DNA from: Heterohyrax brucei | Lineage: Eukaryota; Chordata; Mammalia; Hyracoidea; Procaviidae | Direction of reading: 5' to 3' | DNA: 64,000 nucleotides | NCBI GenBank assembly: GCA_028571685.1 | Contig: CM053162.1 | Coordinates: 48,890,851-48,954,850 of the forward strand | Position numbers and translations under genes: made by a program | In this document: positions 11,398 through 21,287 of the stretch, in pieces | Position numbering within the stretch: position 1 is the first letter of the stretch | Layout of the letters: every line of letters begins with the position of its first letter | The notes under the pieces: model-generated | The model's input: only the letters and a program-made list of their open reading frames with translations | Told to the model about the DNA's origin: nothing | Database searches by the model: none

Positions 11398-11560
11398 TAA
11401 AACCAAACCCACTGCCACTGAGTTAATTTTGACCCATAGCGATCCTGTAGGACAGAATAGAACTGTACCCATGGAGTTTCCAAGGAGCACCTGGTGGATT
11501 TGAACTGCTGAACTATGGGTTAGCAATTGTAGCACTTAACCACTATGCCACCAGGGTTTC
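11398..11560 (-). mobile_element. AfroSINE, full length with target duplication
   Basis: Antisense: aaaaccaaacccactgccac, agcacctggtggatttgaac, then ccaccagggtttct. It is flanked by ggggagactga (about 11383-11393 and 11561-11571), a clean target-site duplication. Confidence 0.92.
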
Positions 11561-11570
11561 TGGGGAGACT

Positions 11571-13285
11571 GAAAGATAGAAGAAAAACAAAGATAATTAA
11601 CTCTTTCAGCACCAAACACTAACAAGGACCACCTTCTGAACCAACTGGTCTTACAGCCTGTATGAACCCCGAAGTGTGATGGATGCTATAATCAGAAGAA
11701 TTGCTTCCTGTGAGCTATTGTGGGTCCCCTTCTATGCTGTTTCTGGAACAGCAGGGAGTGTGAGGGGAAGCAAAGGTCGAGGGAGGTCAGTTAGTCCCAG
11801 CTGCCACGCTGAGGGGGCGGCATAGAAGGAAATGGACTGGAACCACCAACTCCGTTTCAAGAGGTTGTCAGTTCAGACTTCAGAAAAATCCTTCTAGAGA
11901 CGTTAGAATTTGACTCCAAGGCTTTTGATTGTGCCTGGCACGGGGGTGGGGGTGGGGTGTAACATGTCACTGAAATTTGCAGTTGATGCATGCCCACCGT
12001 TCTGAGAACTATATCCCCTGCCTGTATGATTTAGCATGACAACCAGATTACATTTATACAATTAATTAATGTTTGCTTGACCACTTTTATCCAATTTCTT
12101 TCCATAGCACATAAAAGAGAAGATGACATAAATTTCTCTTTCAAAACAATTGACTTAGCAACTGCTGACCTTCTGTTCTGTCATTCTAAGGATTGATTGG
12201 ATATTGTTGGATTGTTTCATTCTACAGTAATTAAACATAAAATTAATTATGCTAGTAACCCATTATTTCTCTGAACCAAGGACTAAGTCATTCGTTTTCG
12301 CTTGGTTACCCTGAGAATCTGCCGTCAGATGAACAAGGAAAAAAAATATCCTACCGTTGCAAAGAGAAACTAAATATTTTGAGGTCCATTTTAATGGTGA
12401 AAATATAATCTGAAAGCTTCTCATTTCCATATGCACAGCATATTGAATTTGTTCAATGTAATTTAGGCCATAAATCTTTTACTTTATGATATGGTCATTT
12501 AAATATTTTCTCAGGTGGCTAATCATTCAGAAAACATGTCAAAGAAGAATATATGTTAAGAAAGAGAGATGGATGGGTGAAACGGGGAGCTTCAGCAAAG
12601 CCATCACGAATCTCTAATTCTTGATTTGCTTTGCTGCTCAGCTGAAATGAAATTTACTTCACAAGTCATTTTCTTTGTTGATTTTCTGTAGAAAATGCTT
12701 AAAATTACCCGATATTGTGAGCACTGAACCTGGTTCTGAGAGGCACACAAGGATGACAGGACTAAATTATCAAAATATACGTGCTCATAGAAACCACAAT
12801 AGGCTTTTTGCAGTTTTCATTAGCACAAGGCATATTAATTTAATTAACGTGATTGAAGATAATATCACTGGATGAGGCAGCAGGTACCTAGCCCTGGCCT
12901 ATTACTCACCCATAGGCTATAAAATAATACACCTGACAAATGGGTCTGAGAAGTCCATCTATTTCATATTTGGAATTTGATTTTTGCTACAGGTTTCTGT
13001 ATGGCTTTGGGGTATATTGTTTGTTGAATAAATTTCTGCAGTAAATTTCACAGTTTATGTCTGTGAAATGACTTGTGAACATCAGATGAAAGTCTTGATG
13101 CTTGTCAAAATTGAGCACCCCCCTCAGCATTTTGAATATAGAGCAGATATTTGGATTATTGTTAGACTTCATTGAATTTGGACTGTCACGTTATTATCTG
13201 TTGTTTCCTTTGACTAATACGAAAGGCTGGTGATTTGAAACCCCCACGCCCCACCCCACCCCAGCTATTCACAAGAGAAAGATCT
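11571..13285. other. unique non-coding DNA, partly conserved-looking
   Basis: Repeat-free. A G-rich tract (three G4-5 runs split by single T) lies at 11942-11958. Between 12040 and 12960 the sequence is AT-rich with many ATTA/TAAT motifs (for example caattaattaatg near 12060 and ttaatttaattaacg near 12836), which resembles developmental non-coding DNA. Short frames such as 12675-12875 show no family features. Confidence 0.35.
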
Positions 13286-13405
13286 GGCAACCTACTTACA
13301 TAGGGATTAAAGCTGAGAAAATGCTATTAGGGTAGTTCTACGGTGTGTGTCCCATGAGGCTCCTATGAGTCAAAACCAACCAGACAGCCCCTAACAGCAC
13401 TAGTG
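13286..13405 (+). mobile_element. SINE fragment with RTE-type tail
   Basis: 'cctacttacatagggattaa', then 'agggtagttctacggtgtgt' and 'cctatgagtcaaaaccaacc' match the 3' half of an AfroSINE-related element. The 5' head is missing. Confidence 0.55.
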
Positions 13406-13449
13406 TTGCGCTTAGCTTCTTATCTGCTGGGGTGGAAAGAAGGAGATTT

Positions 13450-13580
13450 GGGCTCTTGGTTTGTCAGTGCTGGCTCAGGGACTTTGGAACCTAACGTTTT
13501 TGACCCTCTGTTCCCTCATCTGCAAAGCAACAGGAGCAGGTTAGATGATCCCCAGGGCCCCTTCAGTTCCAAATTATGAT
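13450..13580 (+). mobile_element. MIR/MIR3-type fragment
   Basis: Forward MIR-like order: 'gaccctctgttccctcatct', then 'gcaaagcaacaggagcaggt' and 'tagatgatccccagggcccc'. Confidence 0.5.
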
Positions 13581-13828
13581 GAGTGCATGCTCATTTTCTA
13601 CAGAAATGGGCTCAGAGGGCAAAGGAGAGAATACATAAATCAGTTATGGAAGAAAGGTACTCAAATTTCCCATAAACACCCACTCCTGCAACAAAATAAA
13701 GAATGACACTACAAGACAACTAGGAATCTGCTATGGCCGTGGTTGCAATTGCTCCAAGTGCTGTTTCTGAAGATGATCTATGAAGATTAAGATCTGAGAC
13801 AGGCTTTTCTTTGGGAATAAATGACTTC

Positions 13829-13976
13829 TGGAGGCCCAGTGGTTAAGTGCTGCAGCAGCTAACCAAAAGGTCAAATCTACCAGGCATTCTTTGAAAAACC
13901 GATGGGGAAGTTCTGTTCTGTCCTATAGGGTCACTCTGATTTGGAATCCATTCAATGACAATGGGTTTGGTGGGTT
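13829..13976 (+). mobile_element. AfroSINE
   Basis: Head ggcccagtggttaagtgctg, T-arm region gctaaccaaaaggtcaaatc, tail ttggaatccattcaatgaca and a terminal gggtttggtgggtttttt. A few bases around the T arm are deleted. Confidence 0.85.
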
Positions 13977-13996
13977 TTTTGTTTTAAGTAAAAATT

Positions 13997-14156
13997 TTGT
14001 AACCCTGGTTGGCACATGGTTAAAAGCTCTGCTGTAAATTAGAAGATCAGCAATTTAAATCCGTCAGCCATTCCAAGGAAATCCTATGGGGCAGTTCTAC
14101 TTGTTCTATGGGGTCACTAGGAATCAGAATTGTCTCAACGGTAATGAGTTTGCTTT
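13997..14156 (+). mobile_element. AfroSINE
   Basis: Diverged forward copy 20 bases after the previous one: aaccctggttggcacatggt, ctatggggcagttctacttg, gaatcagaattgtctcaacg. Confidence 0.8.
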
Positions 14157-14270
14157 CGTGTTGAATGCACTAGTAACTCTGCTAGGTATTTTGTATGCAT
14201 TATCCCATTTCATTCTCAGAACGATGTTTAAAGCTATATGCATCTGTAATATTCCAATTTATAGCTATTT
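14157..14270 (-). mobile_element. MIR fragment, tentative
   Basis: 'gctaggtattttgtatgcat' and 'tatcccatttcattctcaga' resemble the reverse-oriented MIR core ('gctttacatgtattaactca'-like block). Short and diverged. Confidence 0.4.
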
Positions 14271-14344
14271 ATTTTAATGTTTGGATATAATCTGAGTAAG
14301 TTCCAATTTCAGAACATGGAGTTTAGTATGTACTTTTTATTTTT

Positions 14345-14755
14345 TATTTTTATTTTATTTAATATGACTGAGTGAAAATGTACAATCCTGTGGAAATTTA
14401 CATACCCACCTGTATGCAGCTTCCACTGCTCTCCCTGTCCGGGGACAGCACACTCTTCCTCTCTGCTCCATACATGTCTCATCCTCCCAACAGTCTCCTT
14501 TCCCCTCCTCTCCACCCACTCTCCTTCCTCCAGCCAGAAGTCAGCAGGATGATATCCTATAGATGTATAGAACCATAAAGTGCATCCAATATATGGTCAC
14601 TCTGCATCGCCAAGTCCAATCCATGCATGTCCGAAGAGTGGACCTTTGTTATGATTTATGGGCAAGGGCAGCATCAGGGCCAGGGCCATGCTCCAGGGGA
14701 ACCCCGAAACCGCTGGACCATCAATTGCGGTCTTTTACTGGAGATCTCAGGATGC
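14345..14755 (-). mobile_element. L1 3' UTR fragment
   Basis: Same 3' UTR as the other L1s ('gcttccactgctctccctgt', 'cctatagatgtatagaacca', 'accatcaattgcggtctttt'), with the T-rich (minus-strand poly-A) end at about 14335-14365. The insertion is severely 5'-truncated. The exact right end is uncertain because the flank is T/A-rich. Confidence 0.85.
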
Positions 14756-15189
14756 TTTTTATTTTTAATAAAGTGGAGCAATTTGAGTATCCGGGTTGGT
14801 TCCAAAACTGTTTCCCCAGTTTCTTACTGTGTATTAAAGGAACTAATGATCTCCAAAGGAAATGCTGATTGGAAGTTAATTGTATAATAGTATCACAAAC
14901 AATTCAGCTTATCAGTATATGAGTGCGAGAGAGGCTTTTTTCCCCTCTTGAGTCGAGAAAAGTCAGAGGCACTGATTAAAACAAAGTTACAATGTCCTGT
15001 GTGAAGATCTGAAGTGGACAGCATCAATATAATTAAGCACAAAATTATCTTTGTAACAGAATTTGAGTTACAGTTATCGAGTGGCTTGCATCCAGAATAT
15101 GTTTACTGCATAGACTAGACTTTGAAGGAAGATAAACAGTAGGATGTGTTCAGGTCCTTTCATGAAGCAGGCACCGAGCTGTGTAATCT
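14756..15189. other. unique non-coding DNA
   Basis: No repeat or gene recognised. The overlapping + frames at 14563-14887 arise mostly from the L1 3' UTR. Confidence 0.45.
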
Positions 15190-15537
15190 GTGTACTTGGT
15201 GTTATTTGCCTTCAAGTCCAACTCAAGTCCAACTTCAAGTCCAACTCACAGAGATCCCTACACAACAGAAGGCAATGCTTCCTACTCGTGCACCACCCGG
15301 ACAGTCAGCTGCAAACTGGACTGTTGTGATGCATCGGGCTTTCTTTGCAGATTCTCATAGATTGCTGGCCTTTCTTTCTAGTCTGTCTTAGTCTGGAAGC
15401 TCTGCTGAAACCTTTCAGCATCATAGCAACACACAAGCCTTCGCAGGTGGTAGTTGCACATGAGGAGTATTGGTTAGGAATCAAACCCTGGTCTCCCACT
15501 TGGAAGGTGAGAATTCTACCACCAAACCTCTAATGCC
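15190..15537 (-). mobile_element. tRNA-Gly-headed SINE with RTE-like tail
   Basis: Read on the minus strand from 15537, the first 70 bases align closely with a tRNA-Gly gene and keep a good internal B box (ggtttgattcc, complement of 15477-15487). The body (tagtctgtcttagtctggaa on +) is shared with the copies at 1.5, 35.4 and 62.9 kb. The RTE-type tail is expanded into three tandem units of 11-12 bases (complement of ttcaagtccaac, 15211-15245). Retained promoter-like boxes do not show that it is transcribed. Confidence 0.8.
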
Positions 15538-15544
15538 CCCACCC

Positions 15545-15715
15545 TCTCCATACTGCGTTGTATTTCATCTCCTGTGCAGCCCTGGGAAGCAGGAATAATT
15601 GGTTTTGTTTTACATAGGAGGAGCAGGGAGATGAAGTAGTTTGCTCCAGATCACAGGAAATGTTGGAACAACTATGAATCCAGGTTTGTGAGCCACCAGG
15701 GTCCTAAGCTCTTGC
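15545..15715 (-). mobile_element. MIR fragment
   Basis: Reverse MIR order: 'gcaggaataattggttttgt', 'ggaggagcagggagatgaag', 'tttgctccagatcacaggaa', 'tatgaatccaggtttg'. Confidence 0.6.
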
Positions 15716-16097
15716 AAAATATGAGGTTCATGTCACTCAAGTAGTATGTCAGTTGTCCAAATTTCATTATGGGAACCATGGAGAAGTCCAAATGTCTAGT
15801 CAGTTAACGGATATAGTCGGTTGTAGATTGGAATTCGTTTTGTAACTTGTATGTTGCAAAAAGTTGGAATAAAGACTTTAATCTGAAGAACATTAGTTAT
15901 ATTGACTACATAACCAAATCTGTTTTTATTCTCCAAGGTTTTCTCTGAAAGCTCTGGGCGCATGTTGAAGGTATTCTTTTGGTTTTACTGAGCAAATGTC
16001 TGGACTTTCTCCTCAAAGGAGACGGGTGTAAGCTTCAGATTTGGTGGTTTCCTGACTTGTGAAGTAGAGTTATTGGAAGAGCCAGGTGCCCAGATTG
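15716..16097. other. unique non-coding DNA
   Basis: No repeat or gene recognised. Confidence 0.4.
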
Positions 16098-18172
16098 ATC
16101 CACTGTCACAGCCACCCATGTATAACAGAATGAAATGCTGCCCGGTCCTTCACCATCCTCATAACTGGTATGTTGGAGCCCATCCTTGCAGCCACCGTGT
16201 CAATCATCTCCTTAAGGGTCTTCCTCTTTTTCTTTGATGCTCTACTTTACCAAACATGATGTCCTTCTCCAGAGACTGGCCCCTCCTAATAAAGTCCAAA
16301 GTAAGAGAGATGAAGTCTTGCCATTCTTGCCCCTAGAGAACATTCTGGTTGTACTTCTTCCAAGACAAGTTTTGTTTGTTCTTTTGGCAGTCCACGGAAT
16401 ACTCAACATTCTTTGCAAATATCGCATTTCACATGAGTCAATTCTTCAGTCTTCCTTACCCATGGGCATAAGGTGATTGAAAATACCAAGGATTGGGTCA
16501 GCTGCCTCTTAGCCCTTATAGCAATACCTTTGCTTCTCTTATAAAGAGATCTTCTGTAGCAGAATTGCCCAGTGCAGTACACTGTTTGATTTCTTGACTG
16601 CTGCTTCCATTGGCATTGATTTTGGATCCAAGTAAAATACCTTTGGGTCTTTTCTCTGTTTATCATGATGTTGTTTATTGGTAGAGTTCTGAAGATTTTT
16701 GTTTTCTTTATGTTGAGGTGTAATCCATTCTGAAGGCTATGAAGTCTTTGATCTTCATCAATGAGTGCTTAATGTTTTCTTCACTTTCAGCAAACAAAGT
16801 TGTGTAATCTGCATAAAGCAGACTGTTAATGAGTCTTCCTCCAATCCTGATGCTGTGTTCCTCTTTACATAGTCCAACTTCTTGATTATTTGGTCAGCAC
16901 ACAGATTGAATAGGCATAGTAAAAGGATATAACCATGACGCACATCTTCCCTGACTTTGAACTATACTGTGTCCCCTTGCTCTGTTTGAACCACTGCCTC
17001 TAGATTTATGTACGTGTTCCTCATAAGCACAATTACATGTTCTGGAACTCCTATTTGTTGCAAAGTTACTCATTATTTGTTATGATCCACACAGTTGCAT
17101 GCCTTTGTGCAGTCAATAAACACAGGTAAACATCTTTCTGATCTTCTCTGCTTTCAGAGAAGGTCCATCTGATACTAGCAATGATATATCTCATTCTGAC
17201 TTTGACTTGTGTTTCTAGCAGCTCCCTGTCAATGTGCTTCTACAACCATTTTTTTATTATTTTCAACAAAATTTTACTTGTGAATGGTATTAATAAATTG
17301 GTTTGACAATTTTCCACATTCTGTTGGATCAATTTTTTTTGGAATGGACACAAATATGAAACTCTTCTAGTCAGTGACCAGGTAACTGTTTTCCAAATTT
17401 TTTGGTAGAAATGAGAGTTGTTTCTACCATTTCATGTTTTGGTTGAAGGATCTTGTTGGATATTCTGTGAATTCCTAGACCCTTGCTTTTTGGCCAGTGG
17501 CTTCTTCAGTGCAGCGTGGACTTCTTCCTTCAATCCCATCAATTCTCAATCATATGCTGCCTCCTGAATGTTACCAGCTTTTTTTAGGTATAGTGACTGT
17601 ATATTCTCCATCTTCTTTTGATGCCTCCTGTATCATTCCTTTTTTTTTTTTTTTTTTTGCCCAAAGAAACCTTCAATACTGCAACTTGGCACTTGAATTT
17701 TTTTTTTTTTTTTTTACAGTTCACTTTCAGAGACGCTGAACTTGTTCTTCTCTTTTGGTTTGTAACTCTAGGTCTTTGCACAGTTCATTGTAATATATTA
17801 CTTTCTTTTCTCAAAATATCCTCCGAAATCTTCTGTTTGTCCATTTTATTTCTTTATTCCTTCCTTCAGTTTTAGCTACTTTGCATTCGAGATCTAGCTT
17901 CAGTGTCTCTTCAGACATCTGTTTTGGTCTTTTCTTTCTTCTTAACAACTTTTACTTTCCTTGTGTATGGTGTCCTTCTATACAACTTCTCTAGTCTTTC
18001 TTTCTTAGTGTTCAGTGCCTCATATCTGTTCTTGAGATGGTCTCTAAATTTAGATTGAATACATTCAAAATCAGATCTTGGATCTCATGGAGTTTTGGTT
18101 TTCTTCAGCTTCAACTGAAACTTGCATCTGGACAATGATGGCTTATTCTGCAGTTGGCCCTGGCATTGTTAT
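16098..18172 (-). mobile_element. RTE (BovB-like) LINE fragment
   Basis: About 2.1 kb of an RTE-clade non-LTR retrotransposon on the minus strand, covering the reverse-transcriptase domain to the C-terminus. Read from the minus strand, 16800-16880 encodes a block of the type SLLYADYTTLFAESEEN. The catalytic YADD box reads YADY, so one catalytic Asp is lost. The motif around 17095-17150 (FIDYAKAFDCVDH in the family) carries a one-base deletion that shifts the frame, and its Asp codon reads Asn. Long T runs at 17641-17660 and 17700-17716 are expansions. The 5' part and the extreme 3' tail are missing. I recognise it as the afrotherian RTE1 type (name from memory). Confidence 0.85.
16240..17300 (-). 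pseudogene. RTE reverse transcriptase remnant
   Basis: Broken coding region inside the RTE fragment. Short minus frames at 16242-16427, 16403-16666 and 16758-16943 are pieces of the reverse transcriptase and C-terminal domain in shifting frames. The active-site Asp pair is altered (YADY) and frameshifts are frequent, so no enzyme can be made. Confidence 0.8.
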
Positions 18173-18503
18173 GTGATGTTGTTATTCTAATAATTTACAA
18201 TGCTTTTTATGTTTGTATGTACATATGTTAATGTACTGATTTGTTGGCTAGCAGTTATATGCTTATTTCTTGTGATTAAAATCTAACATATGTAGATGAA
18301 ATCATCCACTGTCTGAGCACAAAAGTTCAGAACTTACCTTTTAGTTGTACTTACCCGGGGTTAGGTAATAAGCGTTTTAAACTGCTTTGCTATTGAGTCG
18401 ATTCCAACCCATATCAACCCTGCATAAATAAAATACAAGTAGGCAAATAAAAAATAGTGATAAAAGAACCCCTTCCCAAACAATAGACACTGTTATCTGT
18501 TTT
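18173..18503. other. unique non-coding DNA with a small AfroSINE tail piece
   Basis: Mostly unrecognised AT-rich DNA. Positions 18385-18418 (gctattgagtcgattccaac) look like an antisense AfroSINE/RTE tail fragment. Confidence 0.4.
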
Positions 18504-19025
18504 GTGTATGTCATGGATTGAATTGTATCCCCCCCAAAAATATATGTAGCCATGTGGCTGGGCCATGATTCCCAGTATCTTTTGACTGTTCTGCATTTTG
18601 TGGTTTTGCTATGTTGTATGTTAAAGGATTAGGGTAGGACTGTAAATCCCTGCTCCAGTGAAAAGGGAGTTTCCCTGGAGTGTGATTTGCCCCACCCTTA
18701 ATCCTTTCATCCTGCAAAAGATAAAAGGAAAGGGAAGCAAGCAAGCAGAGAATTGGGAATTTGACACCATCAAGCAAGCAGCACCAGGAGAAGAGCCTGT
18801 CCTTCAGACCTGAGATTCCTTTGCCAAGATGCTCCCTGGACAAAGACTGATACAGTACCGGGCTTTCCTCCTGAGCCGACAAGTGGGAAGCCTTCCCCTG
18901 GAGCGGACACCCTGAATTATGGACTTGCAGCCTACCGGAATGTGTAAGAATAAACCTTCCTTTGTTGAAACCATCCACTCTATGGTATTTCTGTTAGAGC
19001 AGCCCTAGCTGACTAAAACAGTGTA
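18504..19025 (+). mobile_element. ERVL-MaLR solo LTR with perfect 5-bp target duplication
   Basis: The LTR proper spans 18509-19020 (512 bp). It begins TGtcatggattgaattg and ends gactaaaaCA, flanked by gtgta at 18504-18508 and 19021-19025. A polyadenylation-type aataaa lies near 18949. No internal proviral sequence is present, so it is a solo LTR left by recombination between two LTRs. The complete ends and intact duplication suggest a comparatively recent insertion. The 155-codon minus frame inside it (18511-18978) is chance. Confidence 0.92.
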
Positions 19026-20302
19026 TGTCTCAGACTTTTGTTTCCTTTGCAAAACTAGTGGATATGTTCTCCAAAATGAAGTCATCCTATGTATATGGTC
19101 TTGTAACTCGCATTTTAAGTTTAAAACAGCCAAGACTGCCTTTCCAAGACAACACACACAAACAATCATTTTTAATAACTGTGTATCTAATGGCTTGTTG
19201 ATAGACCTTGAGATTGTTTTCGGTTTCCTTTCCCTCTTTCTCTCCCTCCTTCCTTTCTTCCCTTTCTCCCTTCCGTTCTTCTTGCCTCCTTCCCTTTCTT
19301 CCTTTCCTCCTGTTTTTAACCATTATAGAAAACTTTAAGTTCCCTTAAATTATAAACCAAGAAGTGAGATAAACACCAACATCTTAAGCCTTGTGTGGTC
19401 CAGGATCTCACTATTCTGTACCAGATTTATTAAACAGCTCATAAAACAAGAGTTCGCTGGGCTTCCATTTTTAATGTGAGATACTCCACTGTTTTGATCG
19501 ATTCTCCAGGCTATCATTAAACATGCTTGGAAAGACTTTTCTTAAAGAATACTATTGTGTGGTTCATTCTGCACACAGTGCTGTTCTCCTTAAGGAATGG
19601 GTTTTGAAACTTTCATTGATTCAATCAATTTATTTTTTTCAATGATTCATTGGTACTTGCCCTCAATGGGTTGTGACTGCAAACACATATTTTGAGGAAC
19701 TTCGTTCAGGTTTATAACTGATTTGTAACTGTGATATATGGCAAATCAAACCCAGCAGCATGAAAATTGAACCCTTGGCCTTGCCTCATGAGTACACAAT
19801 TCTAAAAATGACTGAGAATTTCAGTTGTAGTGTGAATTACATGGAAGAGCTATGGTCTGAGGAAAGTTCTAAGTTTCTTCCAAACATTTTTAAGTACATA
19901 GTTGCTGTCCTTGTATAGTTTGTGTCATCCCCATTTTGTAATTGAATTCTTCACAGAAATTTTGATGGTGTCGTTATCAACAAAATCATAAGCTACCGTT
20001 ATATCACGGATACTTTTCATCTTGTCCTCTAACTTTCATTAAAGTTGACTTATATGAAAGGACTCTCCTTATTTTTCACTTGAGCTTAGCTTTGGAGATC
20101 TTGGCTACACTAATTGGAGATTAGCATTTTGAAACGTTACTCAAATCCCTTGAATAGAGCCTTGAGTTTTCATAGACTGTGGACTTATCAATACAACTCA
20201 TGTTCTTGAAGGGACAATCAGGTTTAAAGACCAGAGACAAAATGATTTTGCAATATCTAAAATGTGGGATATACAGTAGCCTTTGGGATCCTTTGACGCT
20301 CA
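19026..20302. other. unique non-coding DNA with a pyrimidine tract
   Basis: A C/T-only simple repeat (tccc/ttcc units) lies at about 19217-19312. The rest has no recognisable repeat or gene. Confidence 0.45.
19217..19312 (+). repeat. polypyrimidine (CCTT)n-like tract
   Basis: Nearly uninterrupted C and T on the + strand. It gives rise to low-complexity open frames on both strands that should not be read as genes. Mirror-symmetric parts could form triplex DNA. Confidence 0.8.
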
Positions 20303-21287
20303 TAAGATTTTTTTTAATTGTGACTAAGTGGAAGGATACAATCCAAATTAAATTTTCACACCCGTTTATCTGCAACTCCTTCTGCTCTCCTTGCCTGGTG
20401 ACGGCGCGCTCCTCCTTATCATTCTATATTTGTCATATCCTCTTAAAAATCTCTTGTTCCCACCCCTCCACCCTCTCCTCTTCCAACTAGAAAGAGACTA
20501 GTAGCACATCTTCCTATAAATGCACAGAACCATAAATTACACACAATGTATAGTTACATTGCATCCCTGAGTCCAGTCCATTTGTGTGTGAAGAGTTGAC
20601 CTGAGTAGTGTTTCCTGGTCGAGGGCAGCAACAAGTCTAGGGAACATGCTTCCAGGGGATCCCCCAGGCTGTCAAACCATCAGTTGTGGTCTTTTGGTAG
20701 AGTTCTTGAGCTTTACCCCTCTTTTTCTTGTGATGCTGCAGGCACTCACAGTTGTCTTTGGTGGTAGCTGGGCACCATCTGGTTCTTCTGGTTTATGTTG
20801 ATACAGTCTCCCATTCACATGGGTCGTTCTGTCTCCTGAGCCCTTTTCCCTCATGTCTTTGTTGTTCTCAGTCATCATCTGTTCTGGATGAGTTGGGACC
20901 ATTTGGTATACCTCAGGTGGCAGCTGACTAGCTTTTAAGACTCCATATGCCACTCACCAATATGGGGTGCAGAAGATTTTCTTAGCAATAGGCTAGTTAT
21001 GCCAATTAGTCCTGATGTCCCTCGAGAGCATGGTCTCTAGACCCTGCCCCTGCTACTCTATCCTTGCAATATTGGGTGAAGATTAGAAGAGCTTTTGGTT
21101 TATCGTGAATTCCAGTTAAGTTGATCTAGCAGTGATAGCAGTGCTATCACTGATTTCACCCAACGAAATTTCTATCAACTAATCTACAGTCTATACCCTC
21201 CACCCTTGTAGCCATCAAAGAGTCTTTTCTTCTGTACATGTCTATTTTTAAGTCCCTATAGTAGGAGTCTAGTGCAGTATTTGTCCT

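Noticed and set aside
15460-15537. possible tRNA-Gly gene
   Set aside because: It is the head of a SINE with the same body and tail as other copies; arm pairing is damaged and no stand-alone gene context is present.
18511-18978. 155-codon minus-strand open frame
   Set aside because: It lies wholly inside the MaLR LTR (18509-19020) on the antisense strand; LTR sequence explains it.
19087-19338. charged low-complexity open frames on both strands
   Set aside because: Products of the polypyrimidine tract.
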